A stretch of DNA of 64,000 bases, from positions 45,891,332 through 45,955,331 of the forward strand of contig OZ035963.1 of assembly GCA_964034945.1 (NCBI GenBank). Reading direction: 5' to 3'. Under the pieces are notes generated by a model. It was not told the origin of the DNA and did no database searches. It saw only the letters and a list, made by a program, of their open reading frames with translations. Shown here piece after piece: positions 33,056 to 43,975 of this stretch. Made by a program: the position numbers and the translations under genes. Source of the stretch: Chrysopilus asiliformis. Taxonomy: Eukaryota; Arthropoda; Insecta; Diptera; Rhagionidae. The number at the start of each line of letters is the position of its first letter. The first letter of the stretch is position 1.

Positions 33056-36000
33056 TATATCCCCCTCCCCTTCCCCCTTCCCCTTCCCCCTCCCCCTCCC
33101 CCCGATAAATTGTTTACGATAAATTGACCGGCACCCCCGTTTTTGAGATATTTGCTTTGTATGGGGGGTACCCCCCTCTAATGCAGTGGCGGCTTTATAG
33201 GGGAGGCAACGGAGGCATTGCCTCCTCATAACATTTTATAAAAATGTTTTTCTAACGTATGCCTTTAATTTTTTATACCATAATGGACTGAATAAAAATC
33301 TGTATGTTCAAAAAATAATAATTTAAAAGAAAATCCTATTCTCTAATGTCGAATTCTCTAAAACATAAACTACAAATTCTCTTCATAGAGGCTAGCCTCC
33401 GATTCGTACAAATACTTTCATACAGCTTTTGCTAAGCACAAGCATCGGAGGCTAGCCTCTATGAAGAGATTTTTTTACGGAGATTGGTGTTCGTATTCTA
33501 TATGTGGCTATGCTTGGTTGGCAAAAGCTATATGAAAGTATTTGTACGAATCGGAGGCTAGCCTCTAGAAGAGATTTTTTTACGGCGCCTAAAGTTAGTT
33601 AAAACTAAAGTTAGTTTTTGACGCCTAAAGTTAGTCTCAAACTTGTGAAATTTGAATTTTTGGGACCATTTTTCAGCGGCAAACGAAATTTGAATTTCGC
33701 AACCTTTAAGGTGGGTTTAGAAACACGAGCATTTTAATTTTTACTGGCAAAGTGAGCGGGATAGCGAAATTCAAATTTACGTGCGCAAAAAGTCGATCAC
33801 ATCAGTGTCTCACACGTACTTTCTCTTCCACTTTATGGCAAACTGTCACTGCACATCACCTTCTCGCAACAATTTGTTTGCGAGCACTTCAATTTTACCT
33901 AACAAAATCATTTTGTGTGATGTTATAATTAATAACATAATTATTATTACCTCCCGTTTCCATTTAAAATGCGTAGCTTTCAAATAAACATCGAACTTAA
34001 CCTTACTTTTGCTGGCTGCCATAATTCCCCATAATTCAGGGGTAACATTTTGCTGGCAGGGCGGGGAAGTCCAATGTGTTTGTTGTTGTTTACTGCCATA
34101 ACTTTCCTATCGTCGACGAAAATTATGGATAGTAAAACCACTACATGCAAACAAAATTTCCAGTAAAATTTTTACTCAGTGGTTTCCCGTCCCTTTCCCA
34201 CTTGGTGAAAAAGTCATAAGAAATCTGGCATTTCACTCACTTTGCCAGTAAAAATGAAAATGCTCGTGTTTCTAAACCCACCTTTATACAGTTCAGTGAA
34301 TGCGTTCAAGTACGATAAAGAGGGAAATATTTTTGGGACCATTTTTCAGCAGAGCTTTGTATGGTGACAGTTGTTTTATGTTATATAGTTCTGTGGTCGT
34401 ATAATAAAAAATTTTATAGAACTAAAAACAACTTTGCCTCCTCATTTCAAATATACACGAGCCGCCACTGCTCTAATGGTCCATTTTTGCCCATTAACGA
34501 ATTTAGCCTTGCAATTTACGAAAAACGGATCTGTGCAAAATTTCAAGTCTCTAGCTCAATCCGTGCACCCGCAATCCGCGCCACAGACGGACGGACGGAC
34601 ATGCTAAATTCAATTTTTTTTATCATTTTAAACACACTGGTGTACTTTATTTTTGTGTGTGATAACAGGATCTTGGCGTTACAAACGGTAACGCAAATTT
34701 AATATACCCTTTGGTTCCACCATACGGGTATAAAAATCCAAAATGACGTCTGTTTTCGCCACACAACCCTTGTATATACTTTTTAGTCTTGGAATATATA
34801 TCCTTGCCTTTGATATATCCTTGCGGATTTTTTAACTCTAGAATCGAATTTACCGATCCCAAAACTTCCCAGATTAGATCTTAAGTTATCCTTACAGACT
34901 TCTTAACGTCAGAATCAGATTCAGCGACCCCAAAAACCCCCAGATAAGATTTTTTTCGGAAAATTTGAACATAATTACGTTATTGTTGTAGGACCTTTCC
35001 TTATCCTTACAACGACGAAGTGAAAATATTTTCAATCGAATGCATTGAAGTGGGTCAAAATTAGATGGCAAAATTTGACTCTGACAGACAGGCAGACAAA
35101 CAGTCGTTTTCTTTTGCATTTCCATCATCGGAAGCTTAAAATTACTTACAATTTTCGCTTGCTGCAAATTTGATCCTTGACATGCCTGAATGATAATCAG
35201 CTTAGGCTTATTTAATAGTGTGTCTGCAGCTACAATTTGTATTATCTTGTTGATTTCAACCGGAATACTGTTGCTTCCATACACGATTCCTATATGAAAG
35301 AAAAATTGTTTTTTTTTTATGTAAATGAACTTTATTTTAAACATTTATTAAAATACCATCTTTTCCATGCGATAAAATACAAACAATCAGGGAATCATAT
35401 ACGAACGAACGCTTTACAATTTCTTCTATCGCGTGTATCATTTCGAGGTGAGTTACATCATTTTTGATTATTGTTTGGTAACCAAATGAACTGGCGACTC
35501 TTTCCAATTCCTGTTCATCTTTTTCTGTGCCACGCCGAATTTTAAGTTCTTCCTCTGGCAGAAGGTGCTACAATTCATTTGATCATGTTATTTTTCATAC
35601 AAGTAGATTTGTAGCCAAAAAAAATCATTTGTTTACCTTTAAATCAGGATCATTGTCGCGAGTAAAATTTTTTTGGTTTATAATCAATATAAAACCAGCT
35701 CTATCCCTTCTGACGGTGTAAAATTCATCTGGATCGGTCAAATTACTAGGAAGCTTATCTAGATTTGCACATAATGCATGTGCGCTGTCATTTTCATTGC
35801 AACTACTCTCTGTACTCGTTCCAGCCGAGACAGGGAAATTAACCTGACGACTATTTTGTGATGTTGTTGACTGGGGTTCTCGTGGTTGATGGATTTCCTT
35901 TGGAGATTCAGTTGATGTCGCTCTGTTAAAACGTTTAACTATGCTGTCCAACATATCTTTTTGCTTGTTAAACTCTCTAAATTTCAAATGTTTTATAATA

Positions 36001-37591
36001 ACATCTAAATTAGCTGGAGAGTTTACGGAGGAATCCTCAGGTGACCAATCTCCAATTGTAATTACGCTTTTAGTTATCCAATCCAGCAGGAATATTTCCA
36101 GATACTTTCCCTCATAAAAACGAAAATTCAATGCTTGCTCCTCTGTGATTGCTGTGGTTATTTGCCCGGCTTCTGCTATTGTGAGGCTCTCAGTTACTAA
36201 ATACAAAGACTTTAAGATCGGATGAATTCTCAGACCTGCTTCCTGATTGTGGGGCAGGAATATCGACCGCAGATCTTCGTGTCTGAAACCTAGTTTTCTT
36301 ACCACTCGATGGGCTTTTATTATAGACAGTGCCTCAAGCAGAGTATCTCGCCAACGTGAATTGATTCGCGAGTAATTCAAGAGAATATCCGATTCCCCTT
36401 GAGGATTTGCTGACAAAACCAACAAACGTTGAAGGTACAACAATCTCTGAATTTTATCACCTCCGAATAACAAAAACGTTAGCGATACCTGTAAATTAAT
36501 TATAAGTCCATCTATTAAAAATCCAAATGATTATTTTAAAAAATTTCCAACTAAAAAATTCCTTCACTTTTAGACTACCGGCATTTTTTCATTAAAATCA
36601 TAGGTTTTTGTTTTGAATATTTGTCATAAATATATTTGGAATCTACATATTACGTGGTTAAACATAACAAAAGCTATAATTGCCAATCTGGCAATCATTG
36701 GAGACCCGTATGGTGATATTCGTATCAAAATTCGAACAGTTGTACCAAAATTCCACTTTGAAGTCAAACTTTCCAATAAGATTTTTTAAAATTTATTCCA
36801 ATCGGATTTTAATGTATGGGAGTTTTATGTAGAATAATATCCTGAATAACTTTTGTTCTTGGACTTTTTTGATAAGATGCACCGTTTTCGAGATATTCGC
36901 AAAAATCATTTTCGTTCGTATGGGGGGTACCCCCCCTAATGGTCAATTTTTGCCCATTAACGAACTTAGCCTCGCATTTTACGAAAAACGAATCTGCGCA
37001 AAATTTCAAGTCTCTAGCTCAATCCGTGCGCCTGCAATCCGCGCCACAGACAGACGGACAGACAGACAGACGGACGGACATGCAAAATTCATTTTTTTTA
37101 TCATTCTAAACACACTGGTGTAATTCATTTTTTTGTGCGATGACGGAATCTTGGCGTTACAAACGATAAGGCAAAGTTAATATAGCCTTTGGTTTCACCA
37201 TACGGGTATAAAAAAAATCCCCTTCCCCTAAACTCAATGAGTCTTCCCTGCTATCTGCGGAACCGCTGAAGGGATTTTCACCGGGGTTTCGGTATTCCAT
37301 GTTATCCCTATAAAGAAACAAAGCATCCCTTATAAAGAAATTAAGACTTGCATAACTCAGTAGGGAGGGCAGAAAAGTCGAAATTGGACTGAGCACTAGG
37401 AGTCATGGTGTTATTACTATTATTAACCAAAAAAAATCAAATAGCTATCGTACCTTTTCATAAAAATTTAAATCTTTTTCAATAAAAAACAGGTCATCTT
37501 CGCTAATGTTACTCAATTTTTGAGCATATGCCTTTGCAAAGGCCTGATTCCTGTTACTGTTGTCCGAGTCAAAGCACAACAATGAAGACAT
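31880..37591 (-). CDS. Dredd: Dredd-type initiator caspase (six exons, complete, 547 aa)
   Basis: In flies Dredd is the caspase-8-type protease of the IMD immune pathway, which cleaves IMD and Relish in the cytoplasm. Exons, all with GT-AG junctions and matching phases: 37591-37454, 36488-35637, 35567-35357, 35289-35150, 32236-32076, 32021-31880. The N-terminal ~250 residues are helical and Dredd/death-effector-like; a Ser/Thr/Asn-rich linker follows. The caspase domain starts near residue 300 (DRAGFILIINQKNF), has RRGTEKD, catalytic His in CILSHGKDG (residue 397) and catalytic Cys in LIIIQACQGSN (residue 437). The small subunit has PISDMLVAMST and GTWYIQTLCKR, ending YLPKRVNKS. No stop or frameshift, so it should be functional. 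Intron 1 and intron 4 hold antisense copies of repeat R; intron 4 is 2.9 kb. The least certain border is the exon 5 acceptor (AAAAACAAG). Confidence 0.93.
32654..33137. mobile_element. Insertion of 15-bp tandem repeats, perfect palindrome, (TA)n and C-rich tract
   Basis: 484 bp with flanking 8-bp duplication CGTTTTTG (32646-32653, 33138-33145); R copy 1 has this site once. From left: about a dozen copies of ACAATTTATCGTAAA (32663-32846), a perfect palindrome with 38-bp arms and no spacer (32847-32922, centre GGGCGCCC), about 130 bp of TA repeats (32931-33060), a CCCCCTTCCCC-type tract (33061-33105), then an inverted copy of the tandem unit (CGATAAATTGTTTACGATAA) and a GACCGGCACCCC end. The ends are loosely inverted (GCGGACAATTTATCGTAA against CCGGTCAATTTATCG). 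No coding capacity; class unknown. Confidence 0.75.
33184..34470. mobile_element. hAT-like element (CAGTGGCGGCT ends) in Dredd intron 4
   Basis: 1287 bp with inverted ends CAGTGGCGGCT and AGCCGCCACTG, 8-bp duplication CTCTAATG at 33176-33183 and 34471-34478. Inside are inverted copies of GGCTAGCCTC and ATCGGAGGCTAGCCTCTA, a duplicated TTTGGGACCATTTTTCAGC, and a nested MITE (33709-34283). No transposase. Confidence 0.85.
33709..34283. mobile_element. Harbinger-like MITE nested in the hAT element
   Basis: 575 bp with inverted ends of about 45 bp starting AGGTGGGTTTAGAAACACGA and ending TCGTGTTTCTAAACCCACCT. TTA duplicated at 33706-33708 and 34284-34286. Non-coding. Confidence 0.8.
36661..37211 (+). 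repeat. Repeat family R, copy 3 (intron 1 of Dredd)
   Basis: Same ends as copy 1, with the internal inverted repeats ACCCGTATGGTGA and TCACCATACGGGT. The GACAGACGGACAGACAGACA tract is longer here than in the other copies. Antisense to Dredd. Confidence 0.85.
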
Positions 37592-37984
37592 TTTCTTTAA
37601 TTCCTAATAATTAACTTAAGAGCAATTATTACAAATACTATTTTAGGCTATATAGATTCTGTAACACCGAAATTTTGATAAACAATATCTGATAATGAAA
37701 ATTTAGGGAAACAAAAAGCAATATTTCTGAAAACACAAGTCTAGATAAAAATCCGTGAATCCCCAGCATCTTCAAACGTCAAAAAATACTCATTTAGTAA
37801 AACACGTACCAATTAAAAAGATATTTCAAGTTCCACCGAACTAGAGTATCTCGATAATCTAGAGTCAGCAGAGCTTCGAAATTTTTCAGGCATTAACAGC
37901 CGTCGCACACTTGAGCTAAGTGAGCTCGACTACATGAACTAAGTTTCTCGCTGAAAGTAAAATCCTTTGCATTTGCATTGGCGA
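37592..37984. other. Upstream of Dredd; promoter region not resolved
   Basis: Presumed 5' UTR and promoter of Dredd; no reliable TATA box or Rel/NF-kB site was identified. At about 37900-37925 there is an extra partial end of family Y (CGTCGCACACTTGAGCTAAG). Confidence 0.4.
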
Positions 37985-38327
37985 CCGCACACTTCAGCGA
38001 AACTATGAAACTACATCGCGTAGTCATGGGCGACGGGGACTAAGTTCGCTTGCGTAGTTCAGACCTCAACTACGCGAACTACTTCGCTGGCATCGCTGAC
38101 ACTCACATATAAATATTTTCGGCGTTATACAGTGTAGAATCGGTGTTTGCAAAAGTGTAGCATTTTGTGGACATAAAAGTGTAAGTGCCAATTGCATACA
38201 ACTGATGGCATACATTTATTTAAATATCGCCGCGTAGTTTAGCTCAAGTGTGCAACGATAGAGCTAACCCAGCTAAGCTATGTAACTATAGCTAGCCTCG
38301 CTCACATAGCTTAGCTCAAGTGTACGG
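37985..38327. repeat. Inverted-repeat element, family Y, copy 2
   Basis: Reverse-orientation copy of 7377-7720. Ends CCGCACACTTCAGCGAAACT and CTTAGCTCAAGTGTACGG. The internal text is conserved through its length. Confidence 0.7.
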
Positions 38328-39719
38328 CCGGCGTTATTATATTTGCAAGCGCTAACGCTTTTGAGATTCAACATAACCCAAAAAAAAATATTTAAAAAAA
38401 AACCAATCCGCAGAGTACTTTCAAACGATGAAAAAAACTATCAGGAAAACGATCAGTTTTAAAGCAAAGGTAAAATCTTTTTCAAAATGATATTTGACAT
38501 AAAACTATATATGTATGTTTAATGCCCTAAACGCATGCAGCGGAATTTAAATACACACGTTTATATGAAGTGGAACACATGTAAATTCAATCTCAAATTC
38601 AACTTTCTCTGCGCAGAATTAGTGATGCCAACCGAGGATTCTTTTTTGGTGTTTGGCAAAATCGACTGTTAGCAAAGAGACTATGGACTAAATTCGTACA
38701 CAGTGGAAAAGGAAAGAAAAGGAAAAGGAAAGTCCAGTAGAAAATATTCAATACTTTGTATTGACGTTATCTACGTCTTTCAGGAACATGAGGTGATCCA
38801 TCCATTTCCAAAGGTAATCCATCCATTTCCAATATAAAAATTGGCCAATTCTTCTTCCATTGTTGACAGCAGCCGATGCGATGAAATGTCAAAAAAATCT
38901 GCTCATGTGTCTTAGCTGCAGATATGCATGCAGCTCTGCATACAGAAAATCTGCACATGTGTTTAGGGCATAAGAAACATACATATATGTTTTTGGTACA
39001 TTCTATTGCAGACTTTACAAAGTACATATTCCCTTGTCATGATTTTTTTCCAACATGTCCATGGCAAATACGTTCGGAATCTCCTCAGTTTGTATTTGTT
39101 GATCTTTGAATTCAAAGTTGGAGTTCTGCTTCCGAGATGTCAATCAGTTCTTCATGATCAACGCATTGACGATAAGGGATTCATGTGAAACATCGGCGGG
39201 TTTGATCTGTACAGAAATTAGATTTTATTTATCACTTACTGTTAATTTAAAGCATTTCAGAACAAAATGCGCGCTTTTTTATTAGTGTATGTATAATGTT
39301 GAAATTAGTCTTAAACGATAGTGACAGCTCTAAAGTGAGTTGACTGAAATATGGCTGCAAATAAAATAAAGTGAAAATAAAAGTGACAGCTTTGTCATCA
39401 ATCATGGCCGATCCATTTTCAATCAACCCGTGTTTCGAAAAAAAAAACAATAACAGCTTTTGAACATCGGTGCGAGTTTTAAGTTTTGAAAATTGTTAAT
39501 CAAAAATCAATTTTCTTTTCCATAAATTCTGATTTAAACCCGGTAATAACTATAAGGACGCCAACAACAACCGATAATCTTATTTTTCCCATAGAATAAA
39601 TTTAAAAAAGTGGAATAACTCACATTTCCTTTTGTTTCCAGCGTTTTTTGATACAAGTTATTTACGCTAATCTTGCGGAAGAAAACATGAAAAAAATTGC
39701 TCACAATGGCACTTTTCAA
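38328..39719. other. No recognised gene
   Basis: Contains a short tandem of CATCCATTTCCAA (about 38799-38833). Open frames are short and unrecognised. Confidence 0.4.
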
Positions 39720-40941
39720 GTATAAAAGAAATAGGAGTTAGAGGCGAAGCAGGACAACTAATAAAAAGCTATTTAACTAGAAGACGAAATGTTCTTAAAC
39801 TGGACAATACAAAAAGTGACAATGTATTTATGGACACAGGAGTTCCGCAGGGATCAATTCTTGGACCACTCTTATACATTCTATATGTCAACAACCTACA
39901 AAATGCCAAAATTGGAGATAAATACATAGCGTATGCTGATGATACTCTGATATTGTACTATGGTAAATGTAAAAAGGAAATTGAAAATAAATTAAAAGAA
40001 GGTTTATATAATTACAAACAATGGACGCTTCAAAATAAACTCACAATTAACGAAAAAAAGACTGAGTTCTTACTCTTTAAGCAAAAGAACAAACCGAATA
40101 TCAACATACATATAGAAATCAACGATCAACAAATAAAAAGGGTAACATCGACTAAATACTTGGGCTTAATTATTGACGAAAAATTAAACTGGACATCGCA
40201 TATCTCAAACATAAGAAAAGATTTAGCACCGATTGGGCCGATTCAAAGATTTCAATAAAAAAACAAAAAATATAATCTATAATGCACACATACTATCGGT
40301 AATCAGATACAATGTTATAACATGGGCACAGTGTTCGAATGATCTATTAAAATCGGTAAAGAGACTTATGACAAAGGCACTAAAAAAAATTAACGGACTG
40401 AATATACGGACGCCAACCGAGGAAGTCTACACTAAAACGGGCAATGTAAAATTGGACAAAATTATTAAAATTCAGCGGGCTAAATTTATGTTTAATGTCG
40501 TCAACAACACACACAAACACAACTTCAACATTGATAAGCTGCGGGCAACACACAATCAAGGCACAAGAGGTAACAACCGACTACGTACACCAAAGGCTAG
40601 GACTAACAGGAAACACAAAAGCATATTACACGAGTCAATAAAGATATACAATAATATACCAAATAAGATAAAAACAACAAAAAAAATAAAAAAATTTGTA
40701 AATCTTGTAAAAAAATGTTTTTAACATCATGAGTTTTGTATTAGTTGTAAATATTAAGTTTATGTTTATTTATATTTATAGTATTAGTATTATATTCTAA
40801 AAAATCTATTTAAATTTTCTAAAATTATTTATGTTTGTAGAATTTTCAATATGTCATAAATGTATTAAAGATATGTAAATATTTTGCTTATACCAGCCTG
40901 AGTGCTGACTGCAATAAATATTATTTAAAAAAAAAAAAAGA
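39720..40941 (+). mobile_element. 5'-truncated non-LTR retrotransposon (Jockey/CR1-like)
   Basis: Begins abruptly inside the reverse transcriptase and ends with AATAAATATTATTT followed by a poly(A) run (to 40941). 5' truncation and a 3' poly(A) are what target-primed reverse transcription leaves. No target duplication was identified. Confidence 0.85.
39725..40724 (+). pseudogene. Reverse transcriptase fragment of the non-LTR element
   Basis: Frame 1 (39725-40258) contains VPQGSILGPLLYILYVN, the catalytic YADDT box, then the LTINEKKTEFLLF and STKYLGLIIDEKLNW blocks typical of Jockey/CR1-group polymerases. A frameshift near 40235-40258 moves to a second frame that runs to 40724 with the C-terminal thumb/tail (HILSVIRYNVITWAQCS). 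The endonuclease domain and the N-terminal fingers are missing. Confidence 0.9.
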
Positions 40942-41080
40942 GGCCACGAGCTTTGTTAATTTCACTAGTATTTTCATAGTAAAATGAATTCAAAAACATA
41001 ATTTCTCAAGAGCTAATTGCTTTTATTTAGCAGGATTTTTATCGGATAAAACATCGAATTCACGAATGAGCCAAATTATA

Positions 41081-41643
41081 GGTCAACCACAATGAAGGCG
41101 GCAAGCGGCAGCGGCGACGGCGGGCGGCATGGCGCCGCCACACATACCGCCGAACCAGCTACCATGATAGCGGCAGCGGCACCATGATAGCGGCATGCCT
41201 CTGACAAAATTGAAACATCAAAACTTATTTAATTCGTCCGCTACTTCACTCCATTTATTTTCCTTGATTTTATATCCTTATATTGAGGATGGGCCAAATC
41301 GTAGAGCATTGGATTTCCTTTCACGAACTCGATTAATTTTTTCTCCGTTGTCGGCATCTTGGGAAATCAAAACGTCAAAAAAACTGCATAGAATGTGGCG
41401 CCGAATGTGGTGGTTGTCACTAAACAACGAAGAAAAATCGTCATAGAATGTGGCGCCGAATGCGGTGGTTTTCAGAAAACATTTTGGGCGGCGGCGGCAA
41501 GTTTGACTTTGATTCAAACTCGGCGGCGACGGAAAAAGTGCGCTGCCGTTGCCGCTGTATTGTAGCAGCTCTAGTTGCGCTACGTAAGTGCAAAAAAAAT
41601 GCCGCCCGCCGCTGCCGCTTGCCGCCCCAATTGTGGTTGAACC
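41081..41643. mobile_element. GC-rich inverted-repeat element
   Basis: 563 bp, far more GC-rich than its surroundings. Left end GGTCAACCACAATGAAGGCG, then GGCAAGCGGCAGCGGC; right end GCCGCTTGCCGCCCC, then AATTGTGGTTGAACC. Inside are two copies of CATAGAATGTGGCGCCGAAT about 55 bp apart. Flanks are AT-rich with no firm target duplication. Its long open frames on both strands are low-complexity artefacts. Confidence 0.7.
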
Positions 41644-42434
41644 ATTAATTGCTTTGTTTTTGGTTGAAGAAAATCTTGTAGATATTGAAGTCGATGCATA
41701 TATTAAGATATTTAAGGGTTTTCGTTTGAATGAATTTACATAAAAATTGGTAGCCATTATCATGTTTTTAAAACTGTGAACTTTTTAAATGCCATTATGA
41801 TTTAATATTAATAAAAAGAAAAATGTTAAAGAAAATAACGATTTCACAAATACCACTTTCAAAAACTTCAGATCATTTATACTACAGTCTTTTCTATTTG
41901 ATTAATTGGATTTTTTTTAAATACAAATATTAGATTTTTTTTAACAATCTTTATTATTGAATGATGAATTGAAATTAAAAATTATGAGTGAAAAATCAAT
42001 TTTTTCGTTAACAACAGAAAAACGGTTATTAATGATTATTTCACATACATCAAAAATTTTATTTTACAGTAAATTTTATAGTTTTTCAATAAATGTATCA
42101 ATATTTTTGTTTTATTCAAATTTTTTTCTAAAAAGTTTGTGCCACAAGCCATGGAACATAAATTTTCATTAAATGACAAAAAGTATTGAGAACTTGATTA
42201 TTATTCATATTATACAAAAAATCAATTGGAATATTTTATAATATCAATAAAAATATATTATTTGTTTGTAATGTTGATGAAAAAGATTAATTTTTACAGA
42301 TATTTAAATGGCGATCGTATTTAAGAATACTAAATTACATCAATAGTTTTATAACAATAGTTATTTCGTAATTCCTATTTTTTTTGCAAATAAAAAATTT
42401 CATGAAATTGGAACTGTAATGTTTTTAAAATAAC
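41644..42434. other. AT-rich, no recognised gene
   Basis: Nothing recognisable. Confidence 0.4.
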
Positions 42435-42442
42435 CTATAGAG

Positions 42443-43462
42443 CAGGGTCAGTAAAGCTTTGAAAGCTCTCGGGTATTCACTACCGCTGACAAGCGATTTA
42501 CTTGTTTATATGGCTTGCTCTCCGAGCCAAGTTCAAACTTTGTTAAAAGCTCTTTTTCGCTATTTTTGGTTTCGACACACTGTTAATTGTTTTACTTTAC
42601 GTTAAAAAAAAGTTTTGATAATGAAAAACTTTTATATGAAATTTCAGAATTACAATCGGAAAATAAAAATAATATAATAAAATCAAAAAAATTATTTTGA
42701 TCAATTGATATTTCAGGACATTAAAACAATACGATTTAAATAAGCATTTTCACTATTTAAATCGTATTGTTTTAATGTCCTGAAATCATATTAAACATTG
42801 CATTGTGTTATTACACCGAATAAAGAAACAATCATGTCCAAAAATCGTGTCGTCTTTTCGTCTTTTGGATTTTCAGCAGTGTTAAAATTTTTCCCTACAC
42901 GAAATATACCACTGCTTCAGTCAATGTCCAAGTATTAGCGAGTATTAGGAAATATAGTTCGTATGCTGTGTTGCTTAGATTGTATGATAATTGGGTACAA
43001 AAAATGTTATATCTAACTCACTGACTGTCAAAATTCAAATGAAAGAAATAAAGAATAATCAAGACCAAGGAATGAAAAAATTATTTCGAAGAACAATTAA
43101 TTGAGTGCGTGCGCGAATGAAAAGTTATATCTGTGAAAAGCAAATTACGTTTAGAACAACAAAGTGTGCGCAATTGTATATGGAGGGCGACATTGTCGTC
43201 GTAATCTGCTGTCGTAAATGTTGTGTTGGGCCAATTGTATTTTGGCTTTTACTTAGAACTTAGCAAAGCTCCATAATATGCAAAATGCACAAGTGGAAGC
43301 AGAACGGGTTATATGCAAAGTGAAACAGATTATATCTTTCATATGCGTATGTATGCAGTTTCCGTACAATCCAGAATGAAACGGGTAGCATGAAGAATCG
43401 ATGGATAAAAGGGTAAATTGAGTTTCGAAGTTACCCTTGGTGCACAGGGCTTACGATCCCTG
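42443..43462. mobile_element. hAT-like element X, copy 2
   Basis: Reverse-orientation copy of 8039-10036 without element B. Ends CAGGGTCAGTAAAGCTTT and GCTTACGATCCCTG. Flanking 8-mers CTATAGAG and CTGTAGTC match at five positions (decayed duplication). It contains a perfect 33-bp-arm hairpin at 42710-42786 (a segment present once in copy 1) and about 270 bp near 42965-43235 with no match in copy 1. Confidence 0.75.
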
Positions 43463-43470
43463 CTGTAGTC

Positions 43471-43975
43471 TCAGAAATAGCGAATCGAGGTAATAACGAA
43501 TCGACTCATCTGAAATTTTATTAGTTTCTTGAATAATTTGGTTTTTAGCAAATAAGAGAAGTTTGAAATAATAATTTTAAAATTTCACAAAAATGTTAAG
43601 AGTTAAATTTTAAATTTCAAAAAAATCAGCTTTGCGTCATTGTTGCGAAAAAGAGCTATTTTTAATTGAAATTCGAGCCAACAGAGCGCGCTAATTCGGA
43701 GGTAATACTCAAAGTAGGGGTGAAAGTGATATGTCTCATATAGGTATTCTAGTTAAGTTCCAGTGGTTAGAACTCTATTCAGACAGGTACCCTACGAGAT
43801 TTACAGCATGGATCTCTACTGTTCTTTGAGAACTCGCGGGTAATTTCGGCAAGATTTTTATTCAGCCGTTCAGAGCTGTTGAAAGAGGTTGTGTTAAGTT
43901 TGGGAGACATTTTGGACATCGACATATTTTTCACGTTTTCTGAGTTTTTTCAACTTCTGCCAATAGAAAATATCA
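43471..43975 (+). other. Presumed 5' flank/UTR of the 43976 gene
   Basis: No bounded repeat. The sequence right before the start (AATATCAATGG) suits a fly start context; promoter elements were not resolved. Confidence 0.35.

Larger units (their letters stand above)
32441..34735 (+). repeat. Repeat family R, copy 2, split by two insertions (intron 4 of Dredd)
   Basis: R sequence is at 32441-32653, 33146-33183 and 34479-34735. The left end lacks the AAAAGCTATAATTGC block of copies 1 and 3. Both insertions are bounded by 8-bp duplications, and the intact copies show each site occupied once. Antisense to the caspase gene. Confidence 0.85.

Noticed and set aside
34892..35140. Continuation of the exon 4 frame beyond 35150
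   Set aside because: The frame runs on through a GTAAGT donor into intron; the caspase reading continues at 32236 in the matching phase.
41278..41763. 161-aa ORF on -
   Set aside because: It falls almost wholly inside the GC-rich inverted-repeat element; Ser/Gly-rich with no domain.
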